A DNA stretch of 60,125 nucleotides from Streptantibioticus silvisoli (GCF_027947535.2 NZ_JAAGKO020000053.1:1-60125), one strand, 5' to 3'; counted from the stretch's first letter, positions 9,759 to 20,800 are shown. The notes: generated from the sequence alone by a model not told the origin. Numbers and translations: made by a program.

Positions 9759-10271
9759 ATGGCACAGGAGACACTCATACCCATCTCGCCCAGTCGCGGT
9801 TCCACCGGCGGCGGCACCGTGATCACCCTCACCGGTACCGCGGCGACCGTCACCGCGGGCACCACGCCCTACGGTGTGGCGGTCTCGCCGGACGGCACCA
9901 AGGCGTACGTCACCCTGTCCGGTTCGAACGCCATGGTGGTGGTCGGCACCGCGACCAACACCGTGGTCGGCAGCCCCGTCACCATCGGCATCAGCCCCCG
10001 CACGGTGGCCTTCACCCCGGACCGCACCCGCGCCTACGTCGCCAACAACGGCTCGGGGACCGTGTCGGTGATCAGCACCACCACCGACACCGTGCTCGGC
10101 GGCCCCATCGGCGTCGGCCTCGGCCCGTTCGGCGTGGCCGTCACCCCGGACGGCGCGCACGCGCACGTCGCCGACCAGGGCGTGAACAACCTCTCGGTCA
10201 TCGACACCGCCACCAACGCCGCCAGCGTCGTCACCGCCGGGTCCGCGCCGTACGGGGTGGCGATCGCCTGA
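9759..10271 (+). CDS. YVTN beta-propeller repeat protein with a TIG-like head
   Basis: 170 residues. The head IPISPSRGSTGGGTVITLTGTA is the first strand of a TIG repeat; it is followed by about four YVTN-type propeller blades (PYGVAVSPDGTKAYVT, RTVAFTPDRTRAYVAN, PFGVAVTPDGAHAHVA and a last partial PYGVAIA). A full propeller needs about seven blades, so this chain would have to oligomerise or is a remnant. The ATG at 9759 has no clear ribosome site. Six codons downstream, CAGGAG is followed at proper spacing by ATACCCATC, exactly where the first TIG gene has ATGCCCATC, so the original start codon may have mutated. No signal peptide. Confidence 0.68.
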   Translation: MAQETLIPISPSRGSTGGGTVITLTGTAATVTAGTTPYGVAVSPDGTKAYVTLSGSNAMVVVGTATNTVVGSPVTIGISPRTVAFTPDRTRAYVANNGSGTVSVISTTTDTVLGGPIGVGLGPFGVAVTPDGAHAHVADQGVNNLSVIDTATNAASVVTAGSAPYGVAIA

Positions 10272-10446
10272 CCCGGCCCGGCCGGTCCCCCGGCCCCGGC
10301 CCACGGCCCGCGAGGCGCCGGGCGGGGCCCTTCGCGGAGTACGCTGGGGACATCGAGGGCATTTCGCATTCCGGCCTTCATGCCGGCGTCGTCCTCGGGA
10401 ACGAAATCCGCCGGGCCCCACGGGGTCCGGATGAGGGGTCTCCACC

Positions 10447-10983
10447 ATGACCGCGACGACACTCCGCACCACCCCTCCCACCGAAGACCCGCACTCCGCG
10501 CCGGCGCCGGCCGCCCGGGTGGCGTTCGTGCCCGCCGGTCCGCGACGGCGCCGGCTGGACGGGGCCTGGTGGCCGCGATCGCGTGACCTGCGGGCCGAAC
10601 TGCCGTCCCTGGTCGCCGCGTTGGACGAGCGTTTCGGGCGGATCGGCCACCTCACGGTGAACAACTCGCTGTGGCCCGAGGTCCCCCGCCGGGTCGCGGT
10701 GAACGGGCGCACGATGCACCTGGGCTGGTTCGGCGCCGAGCAGGACCCCAACGAGATCTGCGTGCTGTCCACCCGGGCCGGCCGCTGGGACCTGCTGGTG
10801 GTGCCGCCGGAGACCGGTGCGCGGGAGGCCGAACGGCTGATGGCCTCGGCCAGCGCACCGGACAACGCGCTCACCGCCCGCGCGCTGCTGGCCACCGTCC
10901 GCGGCGGCGGCGCGGCGGACGACCGGCGCCCCGGTGAGGTCGTCTGGGAGACCGAGGGCGGCGCCACCGCGGTCCCGGCCTGA
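10447..10983 (+). CDS. DUF5994 family protein
   Basis: 178-residue soluble protein. The core RRRLDGAWWPRSRDL, the VxxxLWPEVPRRV segment, HLGWFGAEQDPNEICVLS and GRWDLLVVPPET match the DUF5994 family found widely in Streptomyces. No function or active site is known to me. The first 30 residues are Pro/Ala-rich and disordered. The start ATG lies shortly after GAGGGG. The 3' end sits inside a tandem duplication, so a second copy of the last 25 or so codons follows downstream. It converges on the PKS gene. Confidence 0.78.
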   Translation: MTATTLRTTPPTEDPHSAPAPAARVAFVPAGPRRRRLDGAWWPRSRDLRAELPSLVAALDERFGRIGHLTVNNSLWPEVPRRVAVNGRTMHLGWFGAEQDPNEICVLSTRAGRWDLLVVPPETGAREAERLMASASAPDNALTARALLATVRGGGAADDRRPGEVVWETEGGATAVPA

Positions 10984-11188
10984 CCGCGCGCGGGCCGACC
11001 GGGCGGGCCCCGGGCCGGGGGTCACCGGTCCGGCAGCGCGGCCGCCGCGGCGGCGGCGCGGCGGACGACCGGCGCCCCGGTGAGGTCGTCTGGGGACCGA
11101 GGGCGGCGCCACCGCGGTCCCGGCCTGACCGCGCGCGGGCCGACCGGGCGGGCCCCGGGCCGGGGGTCACCGGTCCGGCAGCGCGGCC
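10901..11188. repeat. 143-bp tandem duplication spanning two convergent gene ends
   Basis: Bases 10901-11043 are repeated at about 11046-11188. The copies are identical except for one base deleted in the second (CTGGGAGACC against CTGGGGACC near 11091). Each copy holds the 3' end of the DUF5994 gene, the short intergenic spacer and the sequence complementary to the PKS 3' end. Only the first copy's DUF5994 tail and only the second copy's PKS tail are in use. Confidence 0.93.
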
Positions 11189-14100
11189 CGTACCTGGGTG
11201 ACCATGGGCGTCAGGACGCGCCGGCCACCGATCTCGTGGAACCGCGGATCGTGGTCGGCGATGGCGCGTTCCAGCGAGCGGGCCCACCGCACCGGGTGGT
11301 CGATCTGCGCGACGAGTTCGTCCGGCAACGCCTCCACGGTGTGCGGGCGGGCCGTGGTGTTGGCGATGACCGGGGCGGCCGGCGCGGACCAGCGCGGCGC
11401 CAGGTCCTCGACGCAGGAGCGGAACCGGGCCGCCGCCGGGGCCATCAGGCGGGAGTGGAACGGGCCGCTGACGTTGAGCCGGCGCACCGAGCGGGCGCCG
11501 CGTTCCAGCAGGACCGGCGTGAGCGCCTCCAGGTCCTCCTCCGGGCCGGACAGGCTGTGGTTGCGCGGTGCGTTGACCGCGGCGAGGTCCACCGGGCCGT
11601 GGTCGCCGACGACGGCGAGGATCTCCGGACAGGACAGGCCGGTGACGGCGATCATGCCGCCGGCGATCCGGGACATGGCGGCGGCGCGCGCGGCCACCAG
11701 GCGCAGGCCCTCGGCGAAGGTGAACACCCCGGCGGCCTCAAGGGCGTTGTACTCCCCCACGCTGTGGCCCAGCAGCACCGCCGGGTGCTCGCCGTACTCG
11801 CGCAGGTGGTCGCGGGCGGCCAGCGCGCCGACGACGTAGATGGCGGGCTGGCCGTAGGCGGTGTCCTTCAGCGGCCGTCGGGGGTCGCCGGCGCACACCG
11901 CGGCGATGGAGTACCCGAGCACCTGGTCGGCCTCAGCGACCAGGTCCGGGTAGCGGGCCAGGAGTTCGCGTCCCATGCCGGTGTGCTGGCTGCCCTGGCC
12001 CGGGAAGAGCAGGGCGACCGGGCGGGCACCGGGGTCGGGAGCGGGCGGCGGCGGGGGGCGGTCTGCGGCGGGCGGCGCGGTGCGCAGGGCGCGGTCGTAG
12101 GCGGCGGCCAGCGCCGGCAGCCACTGCGGGTCGAACATGCTGAAGTGGTGGCCGGGCACGACCGTCACCCGCAGGTCACCGGTGAGGTACGGCCGCCACT
12201 CCTCGGCGGTGCAGGGCGCGCCGCCGGCGAAGACGCCCGGTGCGCCCTGCGGGAGCGGTTCGCGGGCCGCGAACAGGTGGACGGCACCGCTGTAGGGCGG
12301 CGGGCGGTGGCCGGCGGCGGCCCGGTCGCAGACGCGCCAGACGTCGTAGAGGGTGCGCAGCTCGCGGACGGTGGCCGGGGTCCAGTCCGGCCGGCGGACC
12401 GATTCGATGGCCTCCTCGGCCGTGCGGTACGACGCGGGTGCCGCGGGGTCGGATGGCCCGGGCAGGGCGAACATCAGGCGCAGCAGGCCGGGGAACAGGT
12501 CGCGGAAGTCCTGCTCCGGCAGGGCCGCCGGCTGCGCGCCGGGCGGCCGGGTGTCCCACAGCAGTACCTGTTCGACGTATTCGCCGCTGTCGGTGAGCAG
12601 CCGGGCGGCCTCCAGGGCGATGCTGCCGCCCAGGGAGTAGCCGCCGATCCGGTAGGGGCCGTGCGGCTGGGCGCGGCGGATGAGCCGGACGTAGTGGCGG
12701 GCCATCCTCGCGACGGTGGTGAGGGTCTCGCGCAGTGCGGCCGGGTAGCGGATGGCGTGGACCGGGCTGGTGTCGGTGGTGTGCCGGGCCAGGGCCTGGG
12801 CGAAGGCGATGGTGCCGCCCGAGGGGTGGATGAGGAAGACCGGTCCGCGCTCGTGGCCCGGGGCGCCCTCCTTGACCACCACCATCGTGTCCTGGTCGTC
12901 GTGGGGCTCGTCGCACCAGCGGGCCACCTGCCGGGGGGTGCGCAGGCTGGTGAAGCGCTCCAGGCTCAGGTGGGTGCCCAGGTGCCGGTTGAGGGCGTCG
13001 ACGGCCTCGATGGCGTGCAGGGAGTCCCCGCCGAGGGCGAAGAAGTCGTCGTCCGGGCCGACGGCCGCGACGCCGAGGCGGGTGCGGAAGACCTCGGCGG
13101 CGGCCTCGACCGGGTCGGCCGGCGCCCCGGGGTCCTGCGGGTTCGCGGCGCGGGCCGGCGGTGCGGGGCTGCCGGCTTCGATCCAGTGGCGTTCGCGGCG
13201 CAGCCGGATGCCGGGCAGCCGGACCGTCCTGGCGTGGCTCGTGTCGCCGACCCGGCCGGGGTCCGGGGTGCCGGGGCCGGCCGGTGTGCCGTCGCGCAGG
13301 TCCCGCAGGCGGGCGACGGCCTCGCGCACGGTGGAGGCGGTCACCGCGGTGCGGTGGTCCAGCGGGAGGCGGCCGTGCGCCAGGGTGTGGGCGAGGTCGT
13401 CCAGCCGGGTGCCGGGGTGGCGTTCGAGGTGGGCGAGCAGGTCGCCGGCGGCGTCGCGGACCCGGTCCTCGTCCGGTGCCGACAGGCGCAGGGTGTACGC
13501 GCCGGCGGGGGCGGGCGGCCGGCCGGGGGGCGCGGGGGCCGGGGTCAGGACGCAGTGCGCGTTGGTGCCGCCGATGCCCAGTGAGGTGACGGCGGCGGCC
13601 AGCAGCGGGCGGGCGGGCCGCACCAGGTGCGTGGTGACGGTGAACGGCGTTTCGTGCAGGCGCAGTTCGGGGTTGGGTTCGGTGAAGTTGATCTGCGGCG
13701 GGATGGCCTGGTGGCGCAGGACGAGCACGGTCTTGATGAGTCCGGTGACGCCGGCGGCGGCGTCGAGGTGGCCGATGTTGGCCTTGACGCTGCCGAGGGC
13801 GCACGCGTGCGGCGGGTCGCCGCCGTCGCGGTAGGCGCGGTGCAGGGCGGCGACCTCGATGGGGTCGCCGAGGTAGGTGCCGGTCCCGTGCGCCTCGACG
13901 TAGCCGATCCGGGAGGCGGGCACCGCGCAGGCGTCGAGGCAGGCGCGGATGACCTCGTGCTGCCCTTCGGCGCTGGGGGCGGTGTAGGCCGCCTTGGTGC
14001 GGCCGTCGTTGTTGACGGCCGTGCCGGCGACGACCGCGTGGATGTGGTCGCGGTCGGCGAGGGCGTCGTCGAGGCGTTTGAGCACCACGACGCCGCAGCC

Positions 14101-14829
14101 GCTGCCGCGCACCATGCCGGAGGCCGCCGCGTCGAACGGCCGGCAGTGCCCGTCACGGCTGTACGTGCCGCCCGAAAGGTGGCGGTGCCCGACGGTCTGC
14201 GGGGTGAACACGCTGACCCCGCCGGCCACCGCGACGTCGCACCGCCCGGCCCGCAGCGCGGCGCACGCCTGGTCGACGGCGACCAGTGAGCTGGAGCAGG
14301 CCGACTGCACGCTGACGCTGGGGCCGTGCAGGTCCAGCGCGTAGGAGATGCGGGTGGCGAGGAAGTCCTTGTCGTTGCCGAGCAGCACCGGGTAGCTGAA
14401 GGCCTGGTCGCGGTGGTCGGGGTGACGCAGCACGTGGTGCAGCAGGTAGGAGCTGAGGCTGGTGCTGGCGAACACGCCGATCCGGCCGCCGTGGGCGGTG
14501 GGCGGGGTGCCGGCGTCCTCCAGGGCGGCCCAGACGCATTCCAGCAGGACGCGGTGCTGCGGGTCGGTGAGCCGCGCGTCGGCGGGCGTGATGCCGAAGA
14601 AGGCGGCGTCGAAGTCCTCGATGCCCGACAGGTCGGCGCCGAACGGGACGTAGCCGGGGTCGGCGAGGGTCTCCCCTGCCACCCCGGCGGCGCGCAGTTC
14701 GGCGGGCGTGAAGCGGCGGACCGCCTCGTTGCCGGCCGCCAGCATCGACCACAGCGCGTCGGGGTCGGCGGCGCCGGGGAAGCGCCCGGCCATGCCGATG
14801 ACGGCGGCCGCCGGGCCCGCGGCGCTCAC
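11167..14829 (-). CDS. Hybrid-pathway polyketide synthase, KS-ACP-TE-AT
   Basis: 1220-residue modular PKS. Ketosynthase occupies 1-430 with the triad Cys178 (SACSSS), His314 (EAHGTGT) and His354 (NIGHLD). Residues 440-550 form a KS-adaptor with the closing RLRRERHW motif but no AT. An acyl carrier domain (575-640) carries the phosphopantetheine Ser603 in GGDSL. A thioesterase (662-905) has GYSLGG Ser732, LLWDT Asp759 and GHH 893-895. A malonyl-type acyltransferase (937-1215) comes last: FPGQGSQ, GHSVGEY Ser1023 and GPFHS His1125, of FenF/FabD-like kind. There is no KR, DH or ER. Predicted to extend the peptidyl chain of the preceding NRPS by one malonyl unit and release it. The GTG start overlaps the NRPS stop by four bases. 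A thioesterase upstream of an acyltransferase is very unusual. Confidence 0.92.
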   Translation of the reverse strand: MSAAGPAAAVIGMAGRFPGAADPDALWSMLAAGNEAVRRFTPAELRAAGVAGETLADPGYVPFGADLSGIEDFDAAFFGITPADARLTDPQHRVLLECVWAALEDAGTPPTAHGGRIGVFASTSLSSYLLHHVLRHPDHRDQAFSYPVLLGNDKDFLATRISYALDLHGPSVSVQSACSSSLVAVDQACAALRAGRCDVAVAGGVSVFTPQTVGHRHLSGGTYSRDGHCRPFDAAASGMVRGSGCGVVVLKRLDDALADRDHIHAVVAGTAVNNDGRTKAAYTAPSAEGQHEVIRACLDACAVPASRIGYVEAHGTGTYLGDPIEVAALHRAYRDGGDPPHACALGSVKANIGHLDAAAGVTGLIKTVLVLRHQAIPPQINFTEPNPELRLHETPFTVTTHLVRPARPLLAAAVTSLGIGGTNAHCVLTPAPAPPGRPPAPAGAYTLRLSAPDEDRVRDAAGDLLAHLERHPGTRLDDLAHTLAHGRLPLDHRTAVTASTVREAVARLRDLRDGTPAGPGTPDPGRVGDTSHARTVRLPGIRLRRERHWIEAGSPAPPARAANPQDPGAPADPVEAAAEVFRTRLGVAAVGPDDDFFALGGDSLHAIEAVDALNRHLGTHLSLERFTSLRTPRQVARWCDEPHDDQDTMVVVKEGAPGHERGPVFLIHPSGGTIAFAQALARHTTDTSPVHAIRYPAALRETLTTVARMARHYVRLIRRAQPHGPYRIGGYSLGGSIALEAARLLTDSGEYVEQVLLWDTRPPGAQPAALPEQDFRDLFPGLLRLMFALPGPSDPAAPASYRTAEEAIESVRRPDWTPATVRELRTLYDVWRVCDRAAAGHRPPPYSGAVHLFAAREPLPQGAPGVFAGGAPCTAEEWRPYLTGDLRVTVVPGHHFSMFDPQWLPALAAAYDRALRTAPPAADRPPPPPAPDPGARPVALLFPGQGSQHTGMGRELLARYPDLVAEADQVLGYSIAAVCAGDPRRPLKDTAYGQPAIYVVGALAARDHLREYGEHPAVLLGHSVGEYNALEAAGVFTFAEGLRLVAARAAAMSRIAGGMIAVTGLSCPEILAVVGDHGPVDLAAVNAPRNHSLSGPEEDLEALTPVLLERGARSVRRLNVSGPFHSRLMAPAAARFRSCVEDLAPRWSAPAAPVIANTTARPHTVEALPDELVAQIDHPVRWARSLERAIADHDPRFHEIGGRRVLTPMVTQVRAALPDR

Positions 14830-17800
14830 CGGGGCGCCGGCCCGGGCCGCTCGCTCAGCCGGTGCACGTGGGCGGCGTAGGCGCGCAGGGTGGGGTGGCT
14901 GAACAGGTCGATCATCCGCAGCTCCGGCAGCCCGAAGTCCCGGGTGACGCGCTGGTGGATGAGGGTGACGTGCAAGGACGCGCCGCCGATGTCGAACAGG
15001 CGCTCGTCGGGGCCGACGGTGTCCAGCACCAGGATCTCGCGCCAGATGGCGGCGATCCGCTCCTGCACGGCGGCCGGGCCGTCGGCCGGCGGGTCCTGCC
15101 CGGCGCCGGTGCCCGGTGCGCCGCCCTGCGGCGGGTTCACGGCGGCGTGCGCGGCGGCCGGGGGCGGCAGCGCGGCGCGGTCGGTCTTGCCGCTCGCGGT
15201 GACCGGCACGCGGTCCAGCACGGTGAAGACCCTGGGCACCATGTACGCCGGCAGCCGGGCGGCGGCCAGGTCGGTCAACTCCCGCGCGGGCAACGGGTTC
15301 CCGTCGGCGGTGGTGTAGTAGGCGGCGAGGTAGGGGGTGCCGGGCCGGTCCTCGCGCCGGGTGACGACGGCGTGCGTGACGTCCGGGTGGGCGCGCAGCA
15401 CCGCCTCGACCTCGCCGGGCTCGACGCGGTGGCCGTAGAGCTTGACCTGGCCGTCGATCCGGCCGGTGTGCTCGATCGTGCCGCCGGGCCGCCAGCGGGC
15501 GAGGTCGCCGGTGGCGTAGAGCGTCTCACCGGGCGCGCCGTACGGGTCCTGGCCGAAGCGTTCGGCGGTCAGGTCCGGGCGGTTGAGGTAGCCCAGGGCC
15601 AACCCGGGCCCGCCGAGGTGGAGTTCGCCGGGTACGCCGACCGGGGCCGGCTGCCGGTGCAGGTCGAGGATGCGCACCCGGGTGCCCGGCGTCGGACGGC
15701 CCAGCGGTACGGGACCGGTGCCGTCGCCACCGTCGCCGCCGCGCAGGACGTGGTAGGTGGCGTAGGTGGTGGCCTCGGTCGGGCCGTACCCGTTGATCAG
15801 CCGCAGGTCCGGAGCGGCGGCCAGGACCCGGGCGGCGAGTCCGGGGTCGAGCACCTCGCCGCCGGCGATGAGCGTGTCGAGGCCTGCGAAGGCGTACGGG
15901 TCCTCCTCGGCCTGGCGGTGGAAGACGGCGGTCGGCAGGTCGGCGTGGGTGACGGCGTGGCGGGTGAACGCCTCGGCGACGCCGCCGGGGCCGAGCGGGC
16001 CGGGCGGGGCCAGGACGAGCCGGGCGCCGTTGGCCAGGGCCGCCCAGATGTCGAAGGTGACCATGTCGAAGGAGAGCGAGGCGACGAGCAGCAGCCGGGA
16101 GCGCTCGTCGATCCGCGCCCAGCCGGCGGCGCCCAGGGCGAGGTCGGCGACCGCGCGGTGCGGTGTCTCCACGCCCTTGGGCCGCCCGGTGGACCCGGAG
16201 GTGTAGATGACGTACGCCGCGTCCTGACCGGTCACGGCGACCGCGGGCGGGCGTTGCGGGCCGTCGGCGATCTCCTCGCGGTCCGCGTCGAGCAGGTGGG
16301 GGGTCAGTTCGAGGACGAGTCCGGCGTCGTCGGCCATGAAGGCGAGCCGCCGCTCGGGGTAGGCCGGGTCGAGCGGGACGTAGGCGGCGCCGGTCTTGAG
16401 CACGGCGAGGAACGCCACGACCGCGCTGGCGCAGCGGGGCAGCCGGACCCCGACACGGGTGCCGGGTTCGGCGCCCCGTTCGGCCAGGTAGTACGCCAAT
16501 TGGTCTGCACGGTCAATGAGTTGACGGTACGTCAGCTGTTCGGCGCCGGCCACGACGGCGATCGCCTCGGGGGTGCTCTGCGCCCGCCGGTCCACCAACT
16601 GGTGCACTGCCGAAGCCGGTTGGGGTGCGGGGGCCGCCTCGCCCGCGAAGTCCCGCAGGATACGGGCGCGTTCGGCGTCGGGCAGCATGCCGAGGCGGTC
16701 GACGGGGTCGTCGGGCCGCGCGGTCGCCGACTCCAGCAGGGTGCGCAGGTGACCGAGCAGCCGCTCGACGGCCGGCCCGCCGAACAGGTCCGTGCGGTAC
16801 TCGGCGGTGAGCCGCAGCCCGCCGCCGGGGTCGGGGATGAGGTTGACGGTCAGGTCGAACTTGGCGACGCCGGTGTCGTAGTACTCGAAGGTCGCGCCGA
16901 CGCCCGCGAAGGTCATCTCGTGCCGGTAGACGTCCTCCGGCACCAGGCACACCTGGAGGTAGGGGTTCTCGGCCGGCGCGGCGGCGCCCAGCCGCTCCAG
17001 CAGGTAGCCGTAGGGGACGCGCTGGTGGGTGTAGGCGTCCGTGACGGTGCGCCGGGTGCGGGCGAGCAGCTGCCGGAAGGTGGGGGCGCCGCGCAGGTCG
17101 GCGCGCAGCGGCAGCGTGTTGAGGTAGTAGCCGACGGACCGCTCGGTGCCGGGCAGGTCGCGGCCGGAGAAGGGCGCACCGACGGCCACGTCCTCGGTGC
17201 CGCAGTACCGGGCGAGCAGGATGTGCAGGGCCGACAGCAGCACGGTGTAGCGGGTCACCGCGGCGTCGCGGGCCAGCGCGTCGACGCGTTCGGTCAGCGC
17301 GCGCGGCAGGCGGTCGCGGACCAGGGCGCCCTCGCCGGCCGGGGTGCGCGGCCGCGGGACGTCGCCGGGCAGGTCCAGGGTCTGCGGCAGGCCGGCCAGC
17401 TGGTCGCGCCAGTAGGCGAGGTCCGGTGCCAGGTGGCCGCCGGTGATCAGCGCGTGCTGCCGCAGCGCGTGGTCGGCGTACCGGCCCGGCTCCGGTGCCA
17501 GGGTCGCGTCCTCGCCCCGGACATCGGCGCTGTAGAACGCGGCGAGTTCCTCGAACAGCACGTCGGCGGACCCGCCGTCGAACGCGCTGTGGTGCAGGGC
17601 CAGCACCAGCAGGTGGTCCTGCTCGCCGCAGGTCACCAGGTGGCAGCGCAGATGCGGTCCGGCGGCCAGGTCGAACGGCTGCCGGACGGTCTCGCGGACC
17701 GCCTGGGCCACGGCGTCGGCGCGCCGGGCCGCCGGAACGTCGCGCAGGTCCCGGGTGGTCAGCTCCTGGGCGCCCGGCGGGCGGACCACAAGCCCCAGCG

Positions 17801-20800
17801 TGCCGCCGCTCATCACCAGACCGGTCCGCAGCGCCTCGTGCCGTTCGACGACGGCGCCGATGGCCCGCGACAGCGCGCCGGTGTCCAGCGGGCCGCGCAG
17901 GCGCAGCGCGAGCGGTTCGTTGTAGACGGCGCTGCCGGGATGCAGGGCGTCGTGGAACCACAGCCCGCGCTGCCCGTACGTCGCCGGGACCGGGGAGCCG
18001 GCCTGCCGTGCCGGTGGGACGCCCTGCGGCAGGTCGTCGCCGGGGACGGCGTCCGGGGCGTCGCCGACCGTCGCGCGCAGTCCTTCCAGGTCCTGGGCCA
18101 GCAGGACGTCGAGCACCCGGACGCGCTTGCCGAGGCGGGCGAGCAGCAGGGCGGTGGTCCGGCCGGCGGCGAGCGAGTCGCCGCCGTTCGCGAGGAAGGA
18201 CACCCGCGGGTCGCCGTCCGCGCCCAGCGCGTCGCGCCACACGCGCAGCAGGGCGTCGCCGTCCGGCGGGGCGGGGGCTTCGCCGGACGGCTGCTGAGGT
18301 GCGGGGGCGAGCGGGACCGGGGTGTCACCGGAGAGCGGGGGCGGGGCCAGGGTCTCACCGGGCGGCGGGGGCGGGGCCGGGGTGAGCGGGGCGGCGGCGA
18401 GGGCCTTGCGGTCGATCTTCCCGTGCGGGGTCAGCGGGAAGGCGTCGAGCGGCTCGATCCGGTGCGGCACGGCGTACCAGGGCAGGGTCGCGCGCAGCCG
18501 CCGGTAGATCCCGGGCAGGTCGGGGCTGGTGCCGGGGGCCGGGACGACGTAGGCGACCAGCTGCTCGGCGCGGCCGGCCGGGGCGCCGGGATCGGGCGAA
18601 CGTTTGAGCACCACGGCCTGGGTGAGGCCGGGCTGGTCGAGCAGGGCGTGTTCGACGTCGCCGGGCTCGACGCGGTAGCCGCGGATCTTGACCATGTCGT
18701 CGACCCGGCCGAGGAAGGTGTAGCAGCCGTCGGGGTCGCGCCGTACCAGGTCGCCGGTGCGGTAGTACGGCACGGGCGTGCCGTCTTCGGCCGGGCGGGT
18801 GTAGAAGGCGGACCGGCCGGACGGGTCGGGGCGCAGGTGGCGGCCGACGCCCACGCCGCCGATGTGCAGTTCCCCCCGGACCCCGCCGCCGGGTCCGTCC
18901 GCCACCTCGTCCGCGGCCTCGTCCTGCGCCGCCGCGGTGGTGGCCGGCGGTTCCACCAGCAGCCGGATACCGGGGACAGCGGTGCCGATGGGGGTGCGTT
19001 CGGGGCCGTCGTCCGCCTCGGTGACCTCGTACATCGTGACGCACACCGACGCCTCGGTGGGTCCGTAGCCGTTGATCAGGGTGAGGTCGGGCAGGGCGCG
19101 TCCTATCGCGCCGAGCAGGCCGCGCGGGATGGGTTCGACGGCGACGACGACCCGGCGCAGGGCCCCCAGGTCGAGGCCGTGGCGCAGGCCGTCGGCCAGG
19201 GCGGGCAGGAACGCCGCGGGGATGTAGGCGTGCGCGACCCGTTCGCGGGCCAGCCAGTCGGCGAACCCCTCGGGGTTCCAGCGCCGGCTGTCGGGCGCGA
19301 CGAGGAGTTCGCCGCCGGTGCTCAGCGCGGTCCAGGTCTCCAGCACCGCCGCGTCGAAACCGGGGCTGGCGCAGGTGCTGTGCCGGCTGCGGGGCGGCAG
19401 GGCGCGGCGGGCCTGGAACGCGTCGAGCAGGTTGAGGATGCCGCGGTGCCCGATGACGACGCCCTTGGGGGTGCCGGTCGACCCGGAGGTGTAGATGACG
19501 TAGGCGTCGTCGCCGGTCACCCGGGTGGCGTCGCCCCACACGCCGGCGGTGACGCGGAGCGGTTCAGCGGCGCCGGGCGCTCCCGCGGTCGCACCGGGGG
19601 CGGTCGCACCGGGCGCGGGGTCTGCGGCGGTCCCACCGGAGGCGGGGTCTGCGGCGGTCGCACGGGAGGCGGTCCCACCGGAGGCGGTCCCACCGGGCGC
19701 GGCGGGGGCGGGCGCGGCGGCGGACGGTGCGGTGGTGGACGGCGGTGCGGTGGTGCGCGGGGGCGCGGTGGTGGACGGCGGGGTGCTGGCGGACGGTGCG
19801 GTGGTCGGCGGCGGTGCTGTGGCGGAGGGTGCGACGGCGGACGGCGACGCGGCGGACGGCGACGCGGCGGCCTGGTCGGGGGTGCGGCCCTCCGCGGCGG
19901 CGAGGGCGCGGCGCAGGTCGGCCATGACCTCGGGTGCGCCGGGGTCACCGGTGGCGAGGGCGCGGGCGGCGGCCAGCGCGAGCAGGGCGCGGGCGTACCG
20001 GCCGGGGAAGGCGGTGAACGGTGACGCGGCGGCCGCGGCGAGGTCGGCCACGGCGGCGCGGGCCGGTTCGCGGGCGCGGTCCGGCGCGTTGCGGCGCAGC
20101 GCGTCCTCCGCGAGGGCGGCGAGCAGCGCGCCGCGGGCGGCCAGCACGGCGGGCGGCACGGGCGCGCCGGCCGGGCGGGCGGCGAGGGCGGCGTCGAGGC
20201 GTTCGCGGGCGTCGCGCAGGGCGGCCCGGTCACCGGTGCGGTCGTACCGGGCGCGGGCCAGGTCGACCAGGGCCATCCGCGCGGCCAGCGCCTGTTCGGG
20301 GTCGGCGCGTGACAGGCGGGCAGCGCGGTTGAGGTGGGCGGCGGCGCCGGCCAGGGCGCGGTCGGGGGTGATGGGGTGGTCCTGGGCCCGGGCGATGGCG
20401 AAGAGCACCTGGCCGCGCACCAGATGGGCCCGCCCGGCGACTTCCGGCGGCAGGGCCCGTTGCCCGGCGGTGGAGGGCCGGTCGGCCACCGCGGTGGCGG
20501 CGCGGGCGGTGGTGTGCGCCTCGGCGAGCAGGTCGTCGCCGCGCCGGACCTCCCACAGGGCGAGCAGGCATTCGGCGAGCAGGGTGCGGGCGGGCACCGA
20601 CTGCGCGGGACGGCCGGGGTCGGCGGGTGCGGTGCGCAGCAGGCGGATGGCCTCCCACAGGTCGCTGATGGTGCCGTGTTCGCGGAACCGGGCCAGCCGG
20701 TGCCGGGCGCCCTCGGTGACCCGGCCGCGGTGCGCGATGACCACGCCGGGGGCGGCCCGGCCGGATTCGGCGGTGACGCCGCCGGGCTGGAAGCGGCGCA

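Noticed and set aside
10901-11188. Target-site duplication or IS remnant
   Set aside because: The repeated segment is ordinary gene-end sequence in tandem with no transposase or inverted ends.
14862-20024. 1720-residue open frame antisense to the NRPS gene
   Set aside because: It mirrors the codon structure of the real gene; composition is Gly/Val/Arg-rich with no recognisable domain. Long antisense frames are normal at this GC content.
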